Below, in pieces: positions 9,752 to 21,306 of a DNA stretch of 51,257 bases. Below the pieces are notes generated by a model. The model was given only the letters and a program-made list of their open reading frames with translations, ran no database searches and was not told the DNA's origin. Source of the DNA: Bowmanella yangjiangensis (lineage in GTDB: Bacteria > Pseudomonadota > Gammaproteobacteria > Enterobacterales > Alteromonadaceae); the NCBI RefSeq assembly GCF_017255015.1, contig NZ_JAFKCS010000024.1, forward strand, positions 2,204 through 53,460, written 5' to 3'. The translations under genes were made by a program, and so were the position numbers. Position 1 is the first letter of the stretch, and the number at the start of each line of letters is the position of its first letter.

Positions 9752-9774
9752 GCGAAACTTGATTCGGAGGTGTT

Positions 9775-10278
9775 ATGAGAGACGAACAGGTTTATTTTGC
9801 CAATCATGCGGGTTTATGTGTGTTTAAGTTTGTCGGAGAACTAAGGCATACCTCGGTGGAGGGTATGGACGGATTTATCCGTCATTTATTTGAGCAGCAA
9901 CACGCATGCTCTCGGGTTTCTGTTGATTTAACTGAGACCGAATATATGGACAGCACCTGTTTGGGGTTGCTTGCTATGCTGGCCAGACTCAGCTTGAGTA
10001 ACAGCAAAGGAAAACCAAACTTGTTCTGTACCAATGCCAATATGTTATTGTTGCTAAAGAGCATGTGTTTGGATCAGGTTTTTCATTTCGTCGAAGAACG
10101 CATAGAAGATATTCAGATGGATGAGTTAATTACGGAATCAACAACGGAGCCAACAGCTGATGCGCAGGCTGAGCTTATTTATCAAGCACACAAAGAACTT
10201 AGCGCACTGAGTGAAGACAATAGAAAGTTATTCCAACCGGTTGTAGAACTGATGGAGAAGGAGCGGCAAGGCAATTAA
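9775..10278 (+). CDS. STAS-domain anti-sigma factor antagonist
   Basis: The 167-residue protein has an N-terminal STAS domain (about 5-105) with EYMDSTCLG, in which Ser60 is the expected phosphorylation site in the DS(T/S) loop. A helical tail of about 60 residues follows. It has a strong ribosome-binding site (GGAGGTG) and starts 23 bases after the phosphatase gene, so it is probably its substrate. HsbA of Pseudomonas and SypA of Vibrio have the same general plan. The downstream target cannot be read from the sequence. Confidence 0.85.
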   Translation: MRDEQVYFANHAGLCVFKFVGELRHTSVEGMDGFIRHLFEQQHACSRVSVDLTETEYMDSTCLGLLAMLARLSLSNSKGKPNLFCTNANMLLLLKSMCLDQVFHFVEERIEDIQMDELITESTTEPTADAQAELIYQAHKELSALSEDNRKLFQPVVELMEKERQGN

Positions 10279-10384
10279 ATATTGGCCTTGCCAAAAATAG
10301 GTCGCGTTGGATTATTAACAACTTTATACCTGCATAACCAGCACGTTTACACCTATTATGTTGGTGAATAATATGAACTAGTGG

Positions 10385-11749
10385 CTATTTACCGATACAG
10401 AAAGAGCTGAATATTCTTCCCAACAGATCGTCAGAGCTAAATTCACCTGTGATTTCGTTCAGATGTTGCTGCACTAAACGAAGTTCTTCTGCCAGTATTT
10501 CTCCGGCAATACTGCTGACCAACTGCTCGTAGCCTATATCTAAGTGTTCTGCTGCCTTTTCTAGTGCCTCCAAATGGCGTCTTCTGGCAATAAATTGCCC
10601 TTCGGTGCTAGCATCAAATCCCATACAGTCTTTTAGATGTTGAGCTAAAAGATCTATACCTTTGGCCTGGCTGGCACTCAGACGAATCAAAGTGTTTCCC
10701 TCTATCTCTGCTTTTTCAACTGGTTCACCGGATAAATCGACCTTATTGCGGATTAAGGTGACTTTTGTGCCGCTTGGGAGTCTTTCTATAAATTCGGGCC
10801 AGATTACCTTAGGATCGGTTTCGCTGGTTTCGCAGCTGTCGACCATCATTAACACCCTGTCAGCTTGGGCGATTTCCTGCCAGGCACGCTGAATACCTAT
10901 TTGTTCCACCTTATCATCGCTATCTCGCAAACCTGCGGTATCAATAATATGCAGGGGCATACCATCAATATGTATGTGCTCTTTCAAAACGTCACGTGTG
11001 GTGCCGGCAATGTCGGTGACAATAGCGGCTTCTCGGCCGGCTAAGGCATTCAGCAGGCTAGATTTACCGGCATTGGGGCGACCGGCTATAACGACGCGCA
11101 TTCCTTCGCGCAGGATACTTCCCTGGCGAGCTTGGGTGCGTATTGCTGATAGCTGTTGGATGATGTCTTGCAGGTCATTTTGAACTTTGCCGTCGGAGAG
11201 AAAGTCGACTTCTTCATCCGGAAAGTCGATGGCCGCTTCAACATAGATTCGCAGATGGATAACCTGTTCAACTAAGTGGTGCACTTGTTTAGAAAATTCA
11301 CCCTGCAGGGAGCGAACAGCAGAGCGGGCGGCCTGTTCAGAGCTGGCATCAATCAGATCTGCGATGGCCTCTGCCTGAGCCAGGTCCATCTTATCATTCA
11401 GAAAAGCGCGTTCACTGAATTCGCCTGGACGCGCTATCCGCAGGCCATCAACGGCAAGAATGTGACGAATCAACATGTCCATAACAACCTGACCACCGTG
11501 TCCCTGGAGTTCCAGTACATCTTCGCCGGTAAAGGAATTAGGTGCCTTGAAGAACAACGCTATGCCCTGATCCAGAGGCTTTCCTTGTTCATCATGAAAA
11601 GGCAGGTATTCCGCAACACGAGGAGCAGGGACTTTACCCAGTACACGCTTGGCAACCTGCTGGGCTTGCTGGCCTGATACTCGGATGATGCCCACACTTC
11701 CTCGCCCTGGGGCGGTAGCCTGAGCAACAATGGTCGGTTGTCTGGTCAT
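10385..11749 (-). CDS. mnmE: tRNA modification GTPase MnmE
   Basis: Works with MnmG on wobble uridines. The 454 residues equal the E. coli length. It has an N-terminal formyl-folate-binding domain (about 1-120), a helical domain and a G domain with G1 GRPNAGKS (223-230), [12 protein letters not shown] (270-273) and NKVD. The C-terminal FCIGK (450-454) carries the conserved catalytic cysteine. The yajQ gene ends only five bases upstream, so the two are probably cotranscribed. Confidence 0.98.
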   Translation of the reverse strand: MTRQPTIVAQATAPGRGSVGIIRVSGQQAQQVAKRVLGKVPAPRVAEYLPFHDEQGKPLDQGIALFFKAPNSFTGEDVLELQGHGGQVVMDMLIRHILAVDGLRIARPGEFSERAFLNDKMDLAQAEAIADLIDASSEQAARSAVRSLQGEFSKQVHHLVEQVIHLRIYVEAAIDFPDEEVDFLSDGKVQNDLQDIIQQLSAIRTQARQGSILREGMRVVIAGRPNAGKSSLLNALAGREAAIVTDIAGTTRDVLKEHIHIDGMPLHIIDTAGLRDSDDKVEQIGIQRAWQEIAQADRVLMMVDSCETSETDPKVIWPEFIERLPSGTKVTLIRNKVDLSGEPVEKAEIEGNTLIRLSASQAKGIDLLAQHLKDCMGFDASTEGQFIARRRHLEALEKAAEHLDIGYEQLVSSIAGEILAEELRLVQQHLNEITGEFSSDDLLGRIFSSFCIGK

Positions 11750-11754
11750 TACGC

Positions 11755-12237
11755 TTAATCGCGGAAATTGGTGAACTGGAATGGCTGCCCAAGGTCGGCA
11801 GATTTGACCAATGCAATGGCTTCTTGCAGGTCATCTCTTTTCTTGCCGGTAACGCGCACTTGATCACCCTGAATAGAGCTTTGCACCTTCACCTTGCTTT
11901 CCTTGATCAGTTTGCTGATCTTTTTCGCCATGTCTTGTTCAATACCTTGGCGAAACACCAATATTTGCTTATAGGTTTTACCACTGCGCTCGATACCTTT
12001 TTGCTCAATGCTTGCGGTACTGACTCCACGCTTGGCGCATTTAGAGCGCAAAATTTCCTGCATCTGTTGAAGCTGGAATTCTGCCTCTGCAATCAGCGTA
12101 ACCTGATTATCTTTTTGTTCAAAACTGGCTTCTATTCCACGAAAATCAAAACGGGTATCCAGTTCGCGGATGGCGTTATCTACGGCATTTTTCACTTCAA
12201 CCAGATCAATTTCAGAGACGATGTCAAAAGATGGCAT
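11755..12237 (-). CDS. yajQ: YajQ family nucleotide-binding protein
   Basis: The 160-residue product begins [20 protein letters not shown], the family signature, and matches the usual length of about 160. YajQ proteins have two ferredoxin-like domains and bind nucleotides; a Xanthomonas member binds cyclic di-GMP. It lies between yidC and mnmE, where most gammaproteobacteria have nothing. A terminator for yidC lies just upstream, so yajQ probably has its own promoter in 12238-12290. Confidence 0.95.
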   Translation of the reverse strand: MPSFDIVSEIDLVEVKNAVDNAIRELDTRFDFRGIEASFEQKDNQVTLIAEAEFQLQQMQEILRSKCAKRGVSTASIEQKGIERSGKTYKQILVFRQGIEQDMAKKISKLIKESKVKVQSSIQGDQVRVTGKKRDDLQEAIALVKSADLGQPFQFTNFRD

Positions 12238-12290
12238 GTCGGTTCCTCTAGGGTGATGAATAGGGGTATTTTACCCAACAGCTAAAGAAA

Positions 12291-12309
12291 AGGCCCGTAT
12301 AACGGGCCT
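12291..12309 (-). terminator. Rho-independent terminator after yidC
   Basis: Eight-base perfect stem AGGCCCGT/ACGGGCCT with a three-base loop, followed on the minus strand by TTTTCTTT. It lies 13 bases past the yidC stop and ends the rpmH-rnpA-yidD-yidC transcript before yajQ. Confidence 0.85.
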
Positions 12310-12321
12310 CTGAATTTGCTT

Positions 12322-13953
12322 TTAGTGGGATTTGATACCGCGTTTTTCCATGGATGCGTAGATCATCTTAGCCTGAACTAGAGTGATGACATTACTAATC
12401 AGCCAGTACAGTACCAGACCCGCCGGGAACCACAGGAAGAACACGCTCATCATGACTGGCATCCACTGCATGATTTTCTGCTGCATTGGATCCTGTATGG
12501 TCATAGGCTGCAGTTTCTGTAACAAGTACATACTGGCACCGGTTAGCACTGGTAGCACAAAGTAAGGGTCTTTAACTGACAAGTCGGTAATCCACAGGAA
12601 GAAGTCTGCATGACGTAGTTCAACACTTTCCAGGAATACCCAGTAAAGAGCCAGGAATATAGGCATTTGCAGCAGCAGAGGGAAACAGCCCCCCATAGGG
12701 TTCACTTTTTCCTTCTTGTACATTTCCATCATGGCCTGAGACATCTTTTGACGGTCTTCGCCATAGCGTTCTTTGAGCGCCTGCATTTTGGGTTGCAAAG
12801 CACGTAGTTTAGCCATGGATTCGTACTGAGCTTTAGTCAGCGGATACATGGCGCCTTTAACAATAATAGTGATGATAATTATGGCCAGGCCCCAGTTACC
12901 CACCAAGCCGTGGATAAATTGCAGTAACCAGAACAAGGGTTGTGAAAGCCACCACAGAATGCCGTAATCTACAGTTAAATCTAAACCTCTTGCGAGCTGT
13001 ACCAGATCGTCCTGATCTTTAGGACCTGCATAAAAGGTGCTGCTTAGCTTAAGGGTTTCACCTGGCGCAAGGGTTTTCAGGCTACCTTTAAAACCAATGC
13101 TGGCGAATTCATTGTTCAAAATACGGCTGTAAAGCGTATTTTGTTCTTCTTGCGGTGGGACCCAGGCTGAAACAAAGTAATGCTGAAGCATGGCAACCCA
13201 GCCGCCTTGGGTATTTTCATTTAATTTTTCGTCTTCAATATCGTCAAAAGCATGCTTCTGATAGCGCTCTTCGGCTGTTGAATAGGCGGCGCCACGGTAG
13301 GTAGGCATAAACATGCTGCCTTCCGGACCTGCTAATGACTGCTTTAATTGTGCATATTGTTGCACATGAATAGGTGCTGCGGAGTTGTTCTGAACACTGT
13401 ATTCGACGTTAATGTCATGCTTGCCTTTCTTGAAGGTAAAGGCTTTGGTAATCATTACACCATTGGCGTTTTGATAGGTAAGAGGAACTATTAAAGTGTC
13501 TTCGGTCAGATGATACTCGGTGGCCTGAACCGTATAAACTGGGCGCCCCTGAGCTGAGGAATCCGGGCCATCAGGACCAATCAGCCCACTTTGCGCGATA
13601 TATTGATGGCCTGGCTCTGATGTCAGTAGCGTAAAGCTCTCAGTGGAGCCTTGAGTGACCGGGAAGTCAGCGAGCTTAGCTGACACTATGTCACCACCCT
13701 GAGTGTTTATTTGCACATCCAGGCTATCAGTTACCACGTGGATCAACTTACCCTGGGTTTCGGCCAATGCTGCCGGATGCTGGCTATCAGCAACAGGAAC
13801 ATCATCCGACACAGGACTACTTATGTTAGCGGTACTGCCTGCAACTTCGGCTGTTTGAACAGGCGGTTGGCCATAATCCAATTGCCATTGTTGCCACAAT
13901 AAAAAGCTGACCAAGGCCAGGCCAATGAGAAGAAAGCTTCTTTGGGATTCCAT
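12322..13953 (-). CDS. yidC: Membrane protein insertase YidC
   Basis: Inserts proteins into the inner membrane alone or with SecYEG. At 543 residues it has the gram-negative layout: N-terminal helix (about 5-20), a large periplasmic domain (about 25-340) and the five-helix insertase core. The core contains MYPLTKAQYESM, NPMGGCFPLLLQMPIF and FFLWFPAGLVLYW. The position of the E. coli hydrophilic-groove Arg366 is Lys366 here, keeping the positive charge. It follows yidD by 17 bases. Confidence 0.98.
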   Translation of the reverse strand: MESQRSFLLIGLALVSFLLWQQWQLDYGQPPVQTAEVAGSTANISSPVSDDVPVADSQHPAALAETQGKLIHVVTDSLDVQINTQGGDIVSAKLADFPVTQGSTESFTLLTSEPGHQYIAQSGLIGPDGPDSSAQGRPVYTVQATEYHLTEDTLIVPLTYQNANGVMITKAFTFKKGKHDINVEYSVQNNSAAPIHVQQYAQLKQSLAGPEGSMFMPTYRGAAYSTAEERYQKHAFDDIEDEKLNENTQGGWVAMLQHYFVSAWVPPQEEQNTLYSRILNNEFASIGFKGSLKTLAPGETLKLSSTFYAGPKDQDDLVQLARGLDLTVDYGILWWLSQPLFWLLQFIHGLVGNWGLAIIIITIIVKGAMYPLTKAQYESMAKLRALQPKMQALKERYGEDRQKMSQAMMEMYKKEKVNPMGGCFPLLLQMPIFLALYWVFLESVELRHADFFLWITDLSVKDPYFVLPVLTGASMYLLQKLQPMTIQDPMQQKIMQWMPVMMSVFFLWFPAGLVLYWLISNVITLVQAKMIYASMEKRGIKSH

Positions 13954-13970
13954 AACTGACTACTTTTATC

Positions 13971-14210
13971 TTATGTTTTCGGCGGGACGGGATCGTCTCC
14001 CCCCGGATGTAAAGGGTGGCATTTTAATATGCGTTTGATGCTTAACCAACAACCAATCACAACACCATGGCTTTTTATTGCTCCAACAGCATATTCTGAG
14101 CAGGTCGGATTGAATCTGCATCTCGGCCCCAAAAGCGGAGAAATCCACCTTTGGTAAAGTCGAATTAGCCAGATACTGGCTGATTGCAACGCTGTTTGAG
14201 CTTTTTCCAT
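13971..14210 (-). CDS. yidD: Membrane protein insertion efficiency factor YidD
   Basis: A small inner-face protein that aids YidC-dependent insertion. The 79 residues contain the family core [20 protein letters not shown], then [10 protein letters not shown] and a cysteine near HPLHPGG. It overlaps the end of rnpA by 46 bases in another frame, an arrangement known for this gene pair. Confidence 0.95.
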   Translation of the reverse strand: MEKAQTALQSASIWLIRLYQRWISPLLGPRCRFNPTCSEYAVGAIKSHGVVIGCWLSIKRILKCHPLHPGGDDPVPPKT

Positions 14211-14533
14211 AACCTACTCAAGAGTTCATACAACTGTTGATTGGTCAATTGATCCAACCCGGATTTGCCGACTAACACTATATCAGCACTGGGCAGATCA
14301 TGTTGGTTTAGTCGAAAACTTTCTCGAATAACGCGCTTCAGGCGATTCCGGTCATGAGCTTTTTTTACTCTTTTTTTAGCGAGAGTAATACCAAGTCGGG
14401 GATGGTGTAAGCCGTTGGGTCTGGCGAGTGCAGTTAATTGCGGAGATACAGCAGGAATTGCTTGTTGGAATACATTCTCGAAATGGGTGGGAGTAAGTAA
14501 CCTTAGCTCCCGAGAAAATTTATTTTCACCCAC
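14165..14533 (-). CDS. rnpA: Ribonuclease P protein component
   Basis: Protein subunit of RNase P, which matures tRNA 5' ends. The 122-residue protein (E. coli 119) starts at a GTG and has the RNR motif in [15 protein letters not shown] and the [13 protein letters not shown] strand. It begins 14 bases after rpmH and overlaps yidD at its 3' end. Confidence 0.96.
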   Translation of the reverse strand: MGENKFSRELRLLTPTHFENVFQQAIPAVSPQLTALARPNGLHHPRLGITLAKKRVKKAHDRNRLKRVIRESFRLNQHDLPSADIVLVGKSGLDQLTNQQLYELLSRLWKKLKQRCNQPVSG

Positions 14534-14547
14534 TTCGATAAATGCAA

Positions 14548-14682
14548 TTAGGCTGATAAACGAGCACGGCCTTTAGCACGACGACTAGCTAGAACCTTGC
14601 GGCCATTTTTTGTCGCCATGCGGGCACGAAAACCGTGTGAACGTTTACGCTTTAAATTACTTGGTTGAAATGTTCTTTTCAT
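14548..14682 (-). CDS. rpmH: Ribosomal protein bL34
   Basis: A 44-codon gene encoding [20 protein letters not shown] and ending [13 protein letters not shown], the near-invariant L34 sequence. It is first in the rpmH-rnpA-yidD-yidC operon and has a strong promoter 70-100 bases upstream. Confidence 0.98.
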   Translation of the reverse strand: MKRTFQPSNLKRKRSHGFRARMATKNGRKVLASRRAKGRARLSA

Positions 14683-14752
14683 AACCTAGTCCGCCGCTTC
14701 AATAACTGATGTTGACTCTTCAAGCACGGGGTTGTGCTTAAAAGGACGCCGA

Positions 14753-14781
14753 ATTTTAGAGATCTATATGAAGCATGTCAA
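14753..14781 (-). promoter_or_regulatory. rpmH operon promoter
   Basis: On the minus strand TTGACA is followed after exactly 17 bases by TAAAAT. This near-consensus sigma-70 promoter would start transcription near 14746, about 64 bases before rpmH. Confidence 0.8.
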
Positions 14782-14859
14782 CGCAATTTGCAGGGCGCTG
14801 TCGCTTTTATGTACCTTGCGCAAAATTATTATGTTAATAACCTATATATTTAATAGGGT

Positions 14860-14868
14860 TTATCCACA
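14860..14868 (+). promoter_or_regulatory. DnaA box upstream of dnaA (1)
   Basis: Perfect TTATCCACA in the 517-base rpmH-dnaA interval. A one-mismatch copy, TTATCCACT, follows at 14915-14923. DnaA boxes here usually serve dnaA autoregulation; in pseudomonads this interval is itself the origin. Confidence 0.8.
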
Positions 14869-15053
14869 GAAAACAGCGAGTAGATCTCTAACTTATTAAA
14901 ATAAAGGCTGCTTTTTATCCACTTATTGCTTTTTGGTATATGCCATTGTCACTCTGTCACTATTCTTTGTTGTCAAAATAAATTGATATTAATCAAATGG
15001 ATATGTGTTTATCTAAGTTAATCCTGCAAAGCAGGAAAGATCGAACTTGAACA

Positions 15054-15062
15054 TGTGGATAA
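15054..15062 (-). promoter_or_regulatory. DnaA box upstream of dnaA (2)
   Basis: Perfect TTATCCACA on the minus strand, 138 bases before the dnaA start. Only three GATC sites occur in the whole interval, which argues for a regulatory role and against a second origin. The rest of the interval (14783-15199) is AT-rich leader without a clear sigma-70 promoter. Confidence 0.8.
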
Positions 15063-15199
15063 ATATGCGCAATAATTCACAGCCTTAGCGACAACAGGTC
15101 CTCACACCCAAATTTTTCGGTGTTCATTCTTTGTTCGCACGCATCCTTTTCGTCTTTTTAGCTGGTGACTTCATTGGTTCCGGCAGGAGTGCCTAATTA

Positions 15200-16585
15200 A
15201 TGTCTTTATGGGAAGAATGTCTCAGGCGGTTACAGCAGGAGTTGCCCACTCAGCAATTCAGCATGTGGATTCGTCCGCTTCAAGCCCAGTATGACAACTC
15301 TACGCTGACGTTGTTTGCTCCTAATAGATTTGTACTGGATTGGGTGCGCGATAAGTATATTTCTCGTATATCAGAGTTGTTCGCAGAGATCTGTGCTCCA
15401 GATACGCCTCCAGCTCTGCATTTTGATGTAGGTGTAGCCAATAGCTTGCCAAGTGTCTCTGCGCCCATGCAACCAGCGGTAATACCCGTCAGTACATTTT
15501 CTGCACCACAGGTTGTTACTCACTCTCCAGTATCAGGTGTGCCACAGCAAGTCAGAGTTGAGCACAAGAGCAATATTAATCTGACCTATACCTTTGATAA
15601 CTTTGTAGAGGGTAAGTCGAACCAACTGGCCAGAGCTGCTGCTAGTCAGGTAGCAGATAATCCTGGGGGCGCATATAACCCGTTGTTTATCTACGGAGGA
15701 ACAGGTTTAGGTAAGACTCACCTATTGCATGCTGTTGGTAATGGACTGATGGCCAAGAATAAAGACGCTAAAGTGGTGTACATGCATTCAGAGCGTTTTG
15801 TTCAGGACATGGTTAAGGCTCTGCAGAATAATGCCATCGAAGAATTTAAGCGTTACTACCGTTCTGTCGATGCGCTGCTTATCGATGATATTCAGTTCTT
15901 TGCAAAGAAGGACCGCTCGCAGGAAGAGTTTTTTCACACTTTCAACGCGCTGTTGGAAGGTAACCAGCAGATTATTTTGACTTCTGACAGATATCCAAAA
16001 GAGATCGATGGTGTAGAAGACCGATTGAAGTCTCGTTTTGGTTGGGGCTTAACTATCGCGATTGAACCGCCAGAGCTGGAAACCCGAGTGGCGATTCTTA
16101 TGAGAAAGGCGGTGGAGAATCGGATTCATTTACCGGATGAAGTGGCATTTTTTATCGCAAAGAGATTGCGGTCTAATGTGCGAGAATTAGAAGGTGCCTT
16201 GAATAGGGTTATCGCTAATGCAAACTTTACCGGGCGCCCTATTACCATTGATTTTGTCCGTGAAGCGTTACGAGATCTATTAGCCTTACAAGAAAAACTC
16301 GTTACTATAGATAACATTCAAAAAACGGTCGCTGAGTATTACAAAATTAAGGTGGCCGATATCCTCTCCAAACGGAGAAGCCGCAGTGTGGCAAGGCCAA
16401 GGCAGGTTGCTATGGCATTGGCGAAAGAATTGACTAATCACAGTTTGCCCGAGATTGGTGATGCATTTGGTGGTAGAGACCATACAACCGTCTTGCATGC
16501 CTGTCGAAAGATTGGCCAACTCCGTGAAGAGAGTCATGATATAAAAGAAGACTATCAGAATTTGATTCGAACCCTGTCGTCCTAA
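15200..16585 (+). CDS. dnaA: Chromosomal replication initiator DnaA
   Basis: Binds DnaA boxes and melts oriC. The 461 residues (E. coli 467) show domain I (1-80; [10 protein letters not shown]), a variable linker, AAA+ domain III with Walker A GGTGLGKT (166-173) and Walker B LLIDD (226-230), and domain IV with [11 protein letters not shown] near residue 430. The ribosome-binding site AGGAG lies 10-14 bases before the ATG and sits in the loop of a small stem (15182-15193). Confidence 0.99.
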   Translation: MSLWEECLRRLQQELPTQQFSMWIRPLQAQYDNSTLTLFAPNRFVLDWVRDKYISRISELFAEICAPDTPPALHFDVGVANSLPSVSAPMQPAVIPVSTFSAPQVVTHSPVSGVPQQVRVEHKSNINLTYTFDNFVEGKSNQLARAAASQVADNPGGAYNPLFIYGGTGLGKTHLLHAVGNGLMAKNKDAKVVYMHSERFVQDMVKALQNNAIEEFKRYYRSVDALLIDDIQFFAKKDRSQEEFFHTFNALLEGNQQIILTSDRYPKEIDGVEDRLKSRFGWGLTIAIEPPELETRVAILMRKAVENRIHLPDEVAFFIAKRLRSNVRELEGALNRVIANANFTGRPITIDFVREALRDLLALQEKLVTIDNIQKTVAEYYKIKVADILSKRRSRSVARPRQVAMALAKELTNHSLPEIGDAFGGRDHTTVLHACRKIGQLREESHDIKEDYQNLIRTLSS

Positions 16586-16604
16586 AAACTACAACGAGTC
16601 GCTC

Positions 16605-17708
16605 ATGAAATTTACTATAAGTAGGGAAAACTTCTTACAACCTCTGCAGTTGGTTGCTGGTGCCGTTGAACGTCGACACACGCTGCCTATTCTGTCTAAT
16701 GTGCTGATTAAAGTTAGTGAGGGTACACTATGGCTAACAGGCACGGATTTAGAGGTGGAGTTAATATCTAACGTAAGTCTGGCAGGGCAGTTCGAAGACG
16801 GTGAAATTACCGTTCCTGCCAAGAAGCTATTAGATATAGTTAAAGGATTTTCCGATGTTGGTGACGTTGAATTTTTGCTGGAGGGAAACAAAGCCCTACT
16901 GAAATCAGGACGCGGAAGATATTCCTTGTCTACACTCCCAGCGAGCGAATATCCAAACCTAGAAGACTGGCAAGGTGAGGTGGAGTTTGAGATTTCGCAG
17001 TCTCAACTAAAGCGGTTGATAGACAGCACGCATTTCTCAATGGCCCAGCAGGACGTGCGCTATTACTTAAATGGCATGTCACTGGAAACAGAAGACGGCA
17101 TTATCCGCACTGTCGCCACAGACGGTCACAGATTAGCATTGTGCCGGACGCCTTACGAGGGAGCGCCGTTACCCGATCGTCAGGTTATTATTCCCAGGAA
17201 GGGGGTGATGGAGATATCACGCCTAATAGAGAATGATGATAAGTCCTTGAAGGTACAGATCGGTGCCAACCATATTCGAATCTTCTCTACTGATTTCATT
17301 TTCACCAGCAAATTAGTGGATGGCCGATTCCCAGATTATCGGAGAGTTCTGCCTAAGGATGGGGATAAGTCTCTCGAAGCCAGTAAGGAAATACTGAAGC
17401 AGGCTTTCTCTCGAGCATCTATTCTCTCTAACGAAAAATTTAGAGGTGTAAGGCTAAACCTCTCGTCAGGTGAGCTGAAGATTACAGCTAACAACCCTGA
17501 GCAAGAAGAAGCAGAGGAAATTGTTGATGTTCAGTATCAAGGTGACAGTTTAGAAATAGGTTTTAACGTTGCTTACCTGATTGATGTGTTGAACGCGCTT
17601 GGTTCTGAAAATGTTCGTATCAGCATGTCTGATTCCAACAGTAGCGCATTAATTGAAGACGCCAAAGATGATTCGGCACTCTATGTCATTATGCCAATGA
17701 GGTTGTAA
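16605..17708 (+). CDS. dnaN: DNA polymerase III beta sliding clamp
   Basis: Ring-shaped processivity factor. The 367 residues (E. coli 366) begin MKFTISRENFLQPLQLVAGA and end YVIMPMRL, both typical. It lies 19 bases after dnaA in the dnaA-dnaN-recF-gyrB cluster. Confidence 0.99.
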   Translation: MKFTISRENFLQPLQLVAGAVERRHTLPILSNVLIKVSEGTLWLTGTDLEVELISNVSLAGQFEDGEITVPAKKLLDIVKGFSDVGDVEFLLEGNKALLKSGRGRYSLSTLPASEYPNLEDWQGEVEFEISQSQLKRLIDSTHFSMAQQDVRYYLNGMSLETEDGIIRTVATDGHRLALCRTPYEGAPLPDRQVIIPRKGVMEISRLIENDDKSLKVQIGANHIRIFSTDFIFTSKLVDGRFPDYRRVLPKDGDKSLEASKEILKQAFSRASILSNEKFRGVRLNLSSGELKITANNPEQEEAEEIVDVQYQGDSLEIGFNVAYLIDVLNALGSENVRISMSDSNSSALIEDAKDDSALYVIMPMRL

Positions 17709-17748
17709 TCCTGCCCATCTTTTTGGCCCTAGCGGGCTTAGCATCTAA

Positions 17749-18834
17749 ATGATACTGGAGCGTCTCCAAATCCAGCAGTTTAGGAATTTGCAGAGTGTAT
17801 CGCTTATTCCTGCTGCTGGTTTAAATGTAATGTACGGTATCAACGGTAGCGGTAAATCCTCTTTACTAGAAGCTATCCATTATCTCGGTTTTGGCCGTTC
17901 TTTTCGTAGTGCTCGACATCAACATGTTATTCAACATGATGCCGATTCTTTCACCGTCTTCTGTAAGGCGATAGATGAAGAATCAACTCAGTCTGCAGCT
18001 ATCGGCTATCAGCGACTGAGAAACGGCGAGTCTATTATTAGGGTAAATGGTGAACAGCTAAACCGCGCTTCTGATTTAGTTAAGTTGTTGCCTGTACAAA
18101 TATTTACCCCTAATAGTGCTGAAGTCATTCACGGTGCTCCAAGTTTACGCCGTCGGTTTTTAGATTGGGGATTGTTCCACGTGGAACAGTCTTTCCTGAC
18201 GTTGAATGCCCGTTATCAGCAGATTTTGGCCCACAGGAATGCATTACTTAGGAAAGGTGTATTAGGCAGCGAAGGGGCTTATTGGAATGAATCTCTAGCG
18301 GTTAGTGGGGAGCAGGTAGATAAGCTAAGGGAGAGTTACTTGGATAGGCTGGCTCCTTATATATATGCAAATCTGAGCCATTTTCTACCTGAGTTTTCCT
18401 TCGAAATTTCGTATTATAGCGGGTGGGATAGATCTAAGTCTCTGGCGGATGTTTTGAATCAAAATATGCCTAGAGACCTAAAATATGGCTTCACATCCCA
18501 AGGACCACACAAAGCGGATCTTCGTGTTAAAGCTGACGGTATAATAGCGCAAGAGGTGCTATCGAGAGGTCAGGCGAGAATGTTGATGGCTGCGCTTCTT
18601 CTTTCGCAGTCTCAGTATTTACTGACAGAGAAACGAAAGGGCTGTGTGTTCTTATTGGATGACATTGGCGCCGAGTTAGACTCGGCCAAACGAGAAGCTT
18701 TTATCAGTGAGTTACTCAATTCTTCTGCACAGATATTTGTTACTGCTGTTGAGAAGCAACATGTCGGTTTTGTAGAAGATTACAAAGATAAAAAAATGTT
18801 TCACGTGGAACATGGCCAGGTGAAAGAGGAGTAG
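17749..18834 (+). CDS. recF: Recombination mediator RecF
   Basis: SMC-like ATPase that helps load RecA at gaps. The 361 residues include Walker A GINGSGKSS near residue 31, the signature around LSRGQARML and Walker B FLLDDIGAELD. Two parS-like palindromes lie within the gene (18173 and 18797); each encodes the same four residues, FHVE, in the same frame. It ends seven bases before gyrB. Confidence 0.98.
   Translation: MILERLQIQQFRNLQSVSLIPAAGLNVMYGINGSGKSSLLEAIHYLGFGRSFRSARHQHVIQHDADSFTVFCKAIDEESTQSAAIGYQRLRNGESIIRVNGEQLNRASDLVKLLPVQIFTPNSAEVIHGAPSLRRRFLDWGLFHVEQSFLTLNARYQQILAHRNALLRKGVLGSEGAYWNESLAVSGEQVDKLRESYLDRLAPYIYANLSHFLPEFSFEISYYSGWDRSKSLADVLNQNMPRDLKYGFTSQGPHKADLRVKADGIIAQEVLSRGQARMLMAALLLSQSQYLLTEKRKGCVFLLDDIGAELDSAKREAFISELLNSSAQIFVTAVEKQHVGFVEDYKDKKMFHVEHGQVKEE
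18173..18188. other. parS centromere site 1
   Basis: TGTTCCACGTGGAACA, a perfect 16-base palindrome equal to the canonical ParB-binding site. It lies inside recF about 12 kb from oriC, and parA/parB are in the same window. Confidence 0.93.
18797..18812. other. parS centromere site 2
   Basis: TGTTTCACGTGGAACA, one base off the perfect palindrome and within the known parS consensus TGTTNCACGTGNAACA. It lies 609 bases after site 1, near the end of recF. Confidence 0.9.
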
Positions 18835-18841
18835 AAGGTAA

Positions 18842-21259
<2,418 letters not shown>

Positions 21260-21263
21260 TAAT

Positions 21264-21291
21264 AAAAAAGCCGGCTTCCGCCGGCTTTTTT
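21264..21291. terminator. Bidirectional terminator after gyrB
   Basis: Six A, perfect stem GCCGGC-TTCC-GCCGGC, then six T. It can stop gyrB transcripts and also those of the leftward lipoprotein gene, which ends at 21307. Confidence 0.92.
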
Positions 21292-21306
21292 AATTAAATC
21301 AATTAG

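Noticed and set aside
10265-10292. Inverted repeat GGCAAGGC/GCCTTGCC at the end of the STAS gene as a terminator
   Set aside because: Eight-base stem but a 12-base loop; it is followed by A on the plus strand and has no T run downstream on either strand.
11824-12285. Plus-strand open frame of 153 codons
   Set aside because: Shadow of yajQ in the opposite strand without supporting features.
13730-13745. CACGTG in yidC as a third parS
   Set aside because: The flanks (GTTAC upstream, GATCA downstream) do not fit TGTTNCACGTGNAACA; the upstream arm matches at only two of five bases.
14683-15199. The rpmH-dnaA interval as the main replication origin
   Set aside because: It has DnaA boxes but only three GATC sites and no 13-mers, while the mnmG-side interval has the full enteric origin layout.
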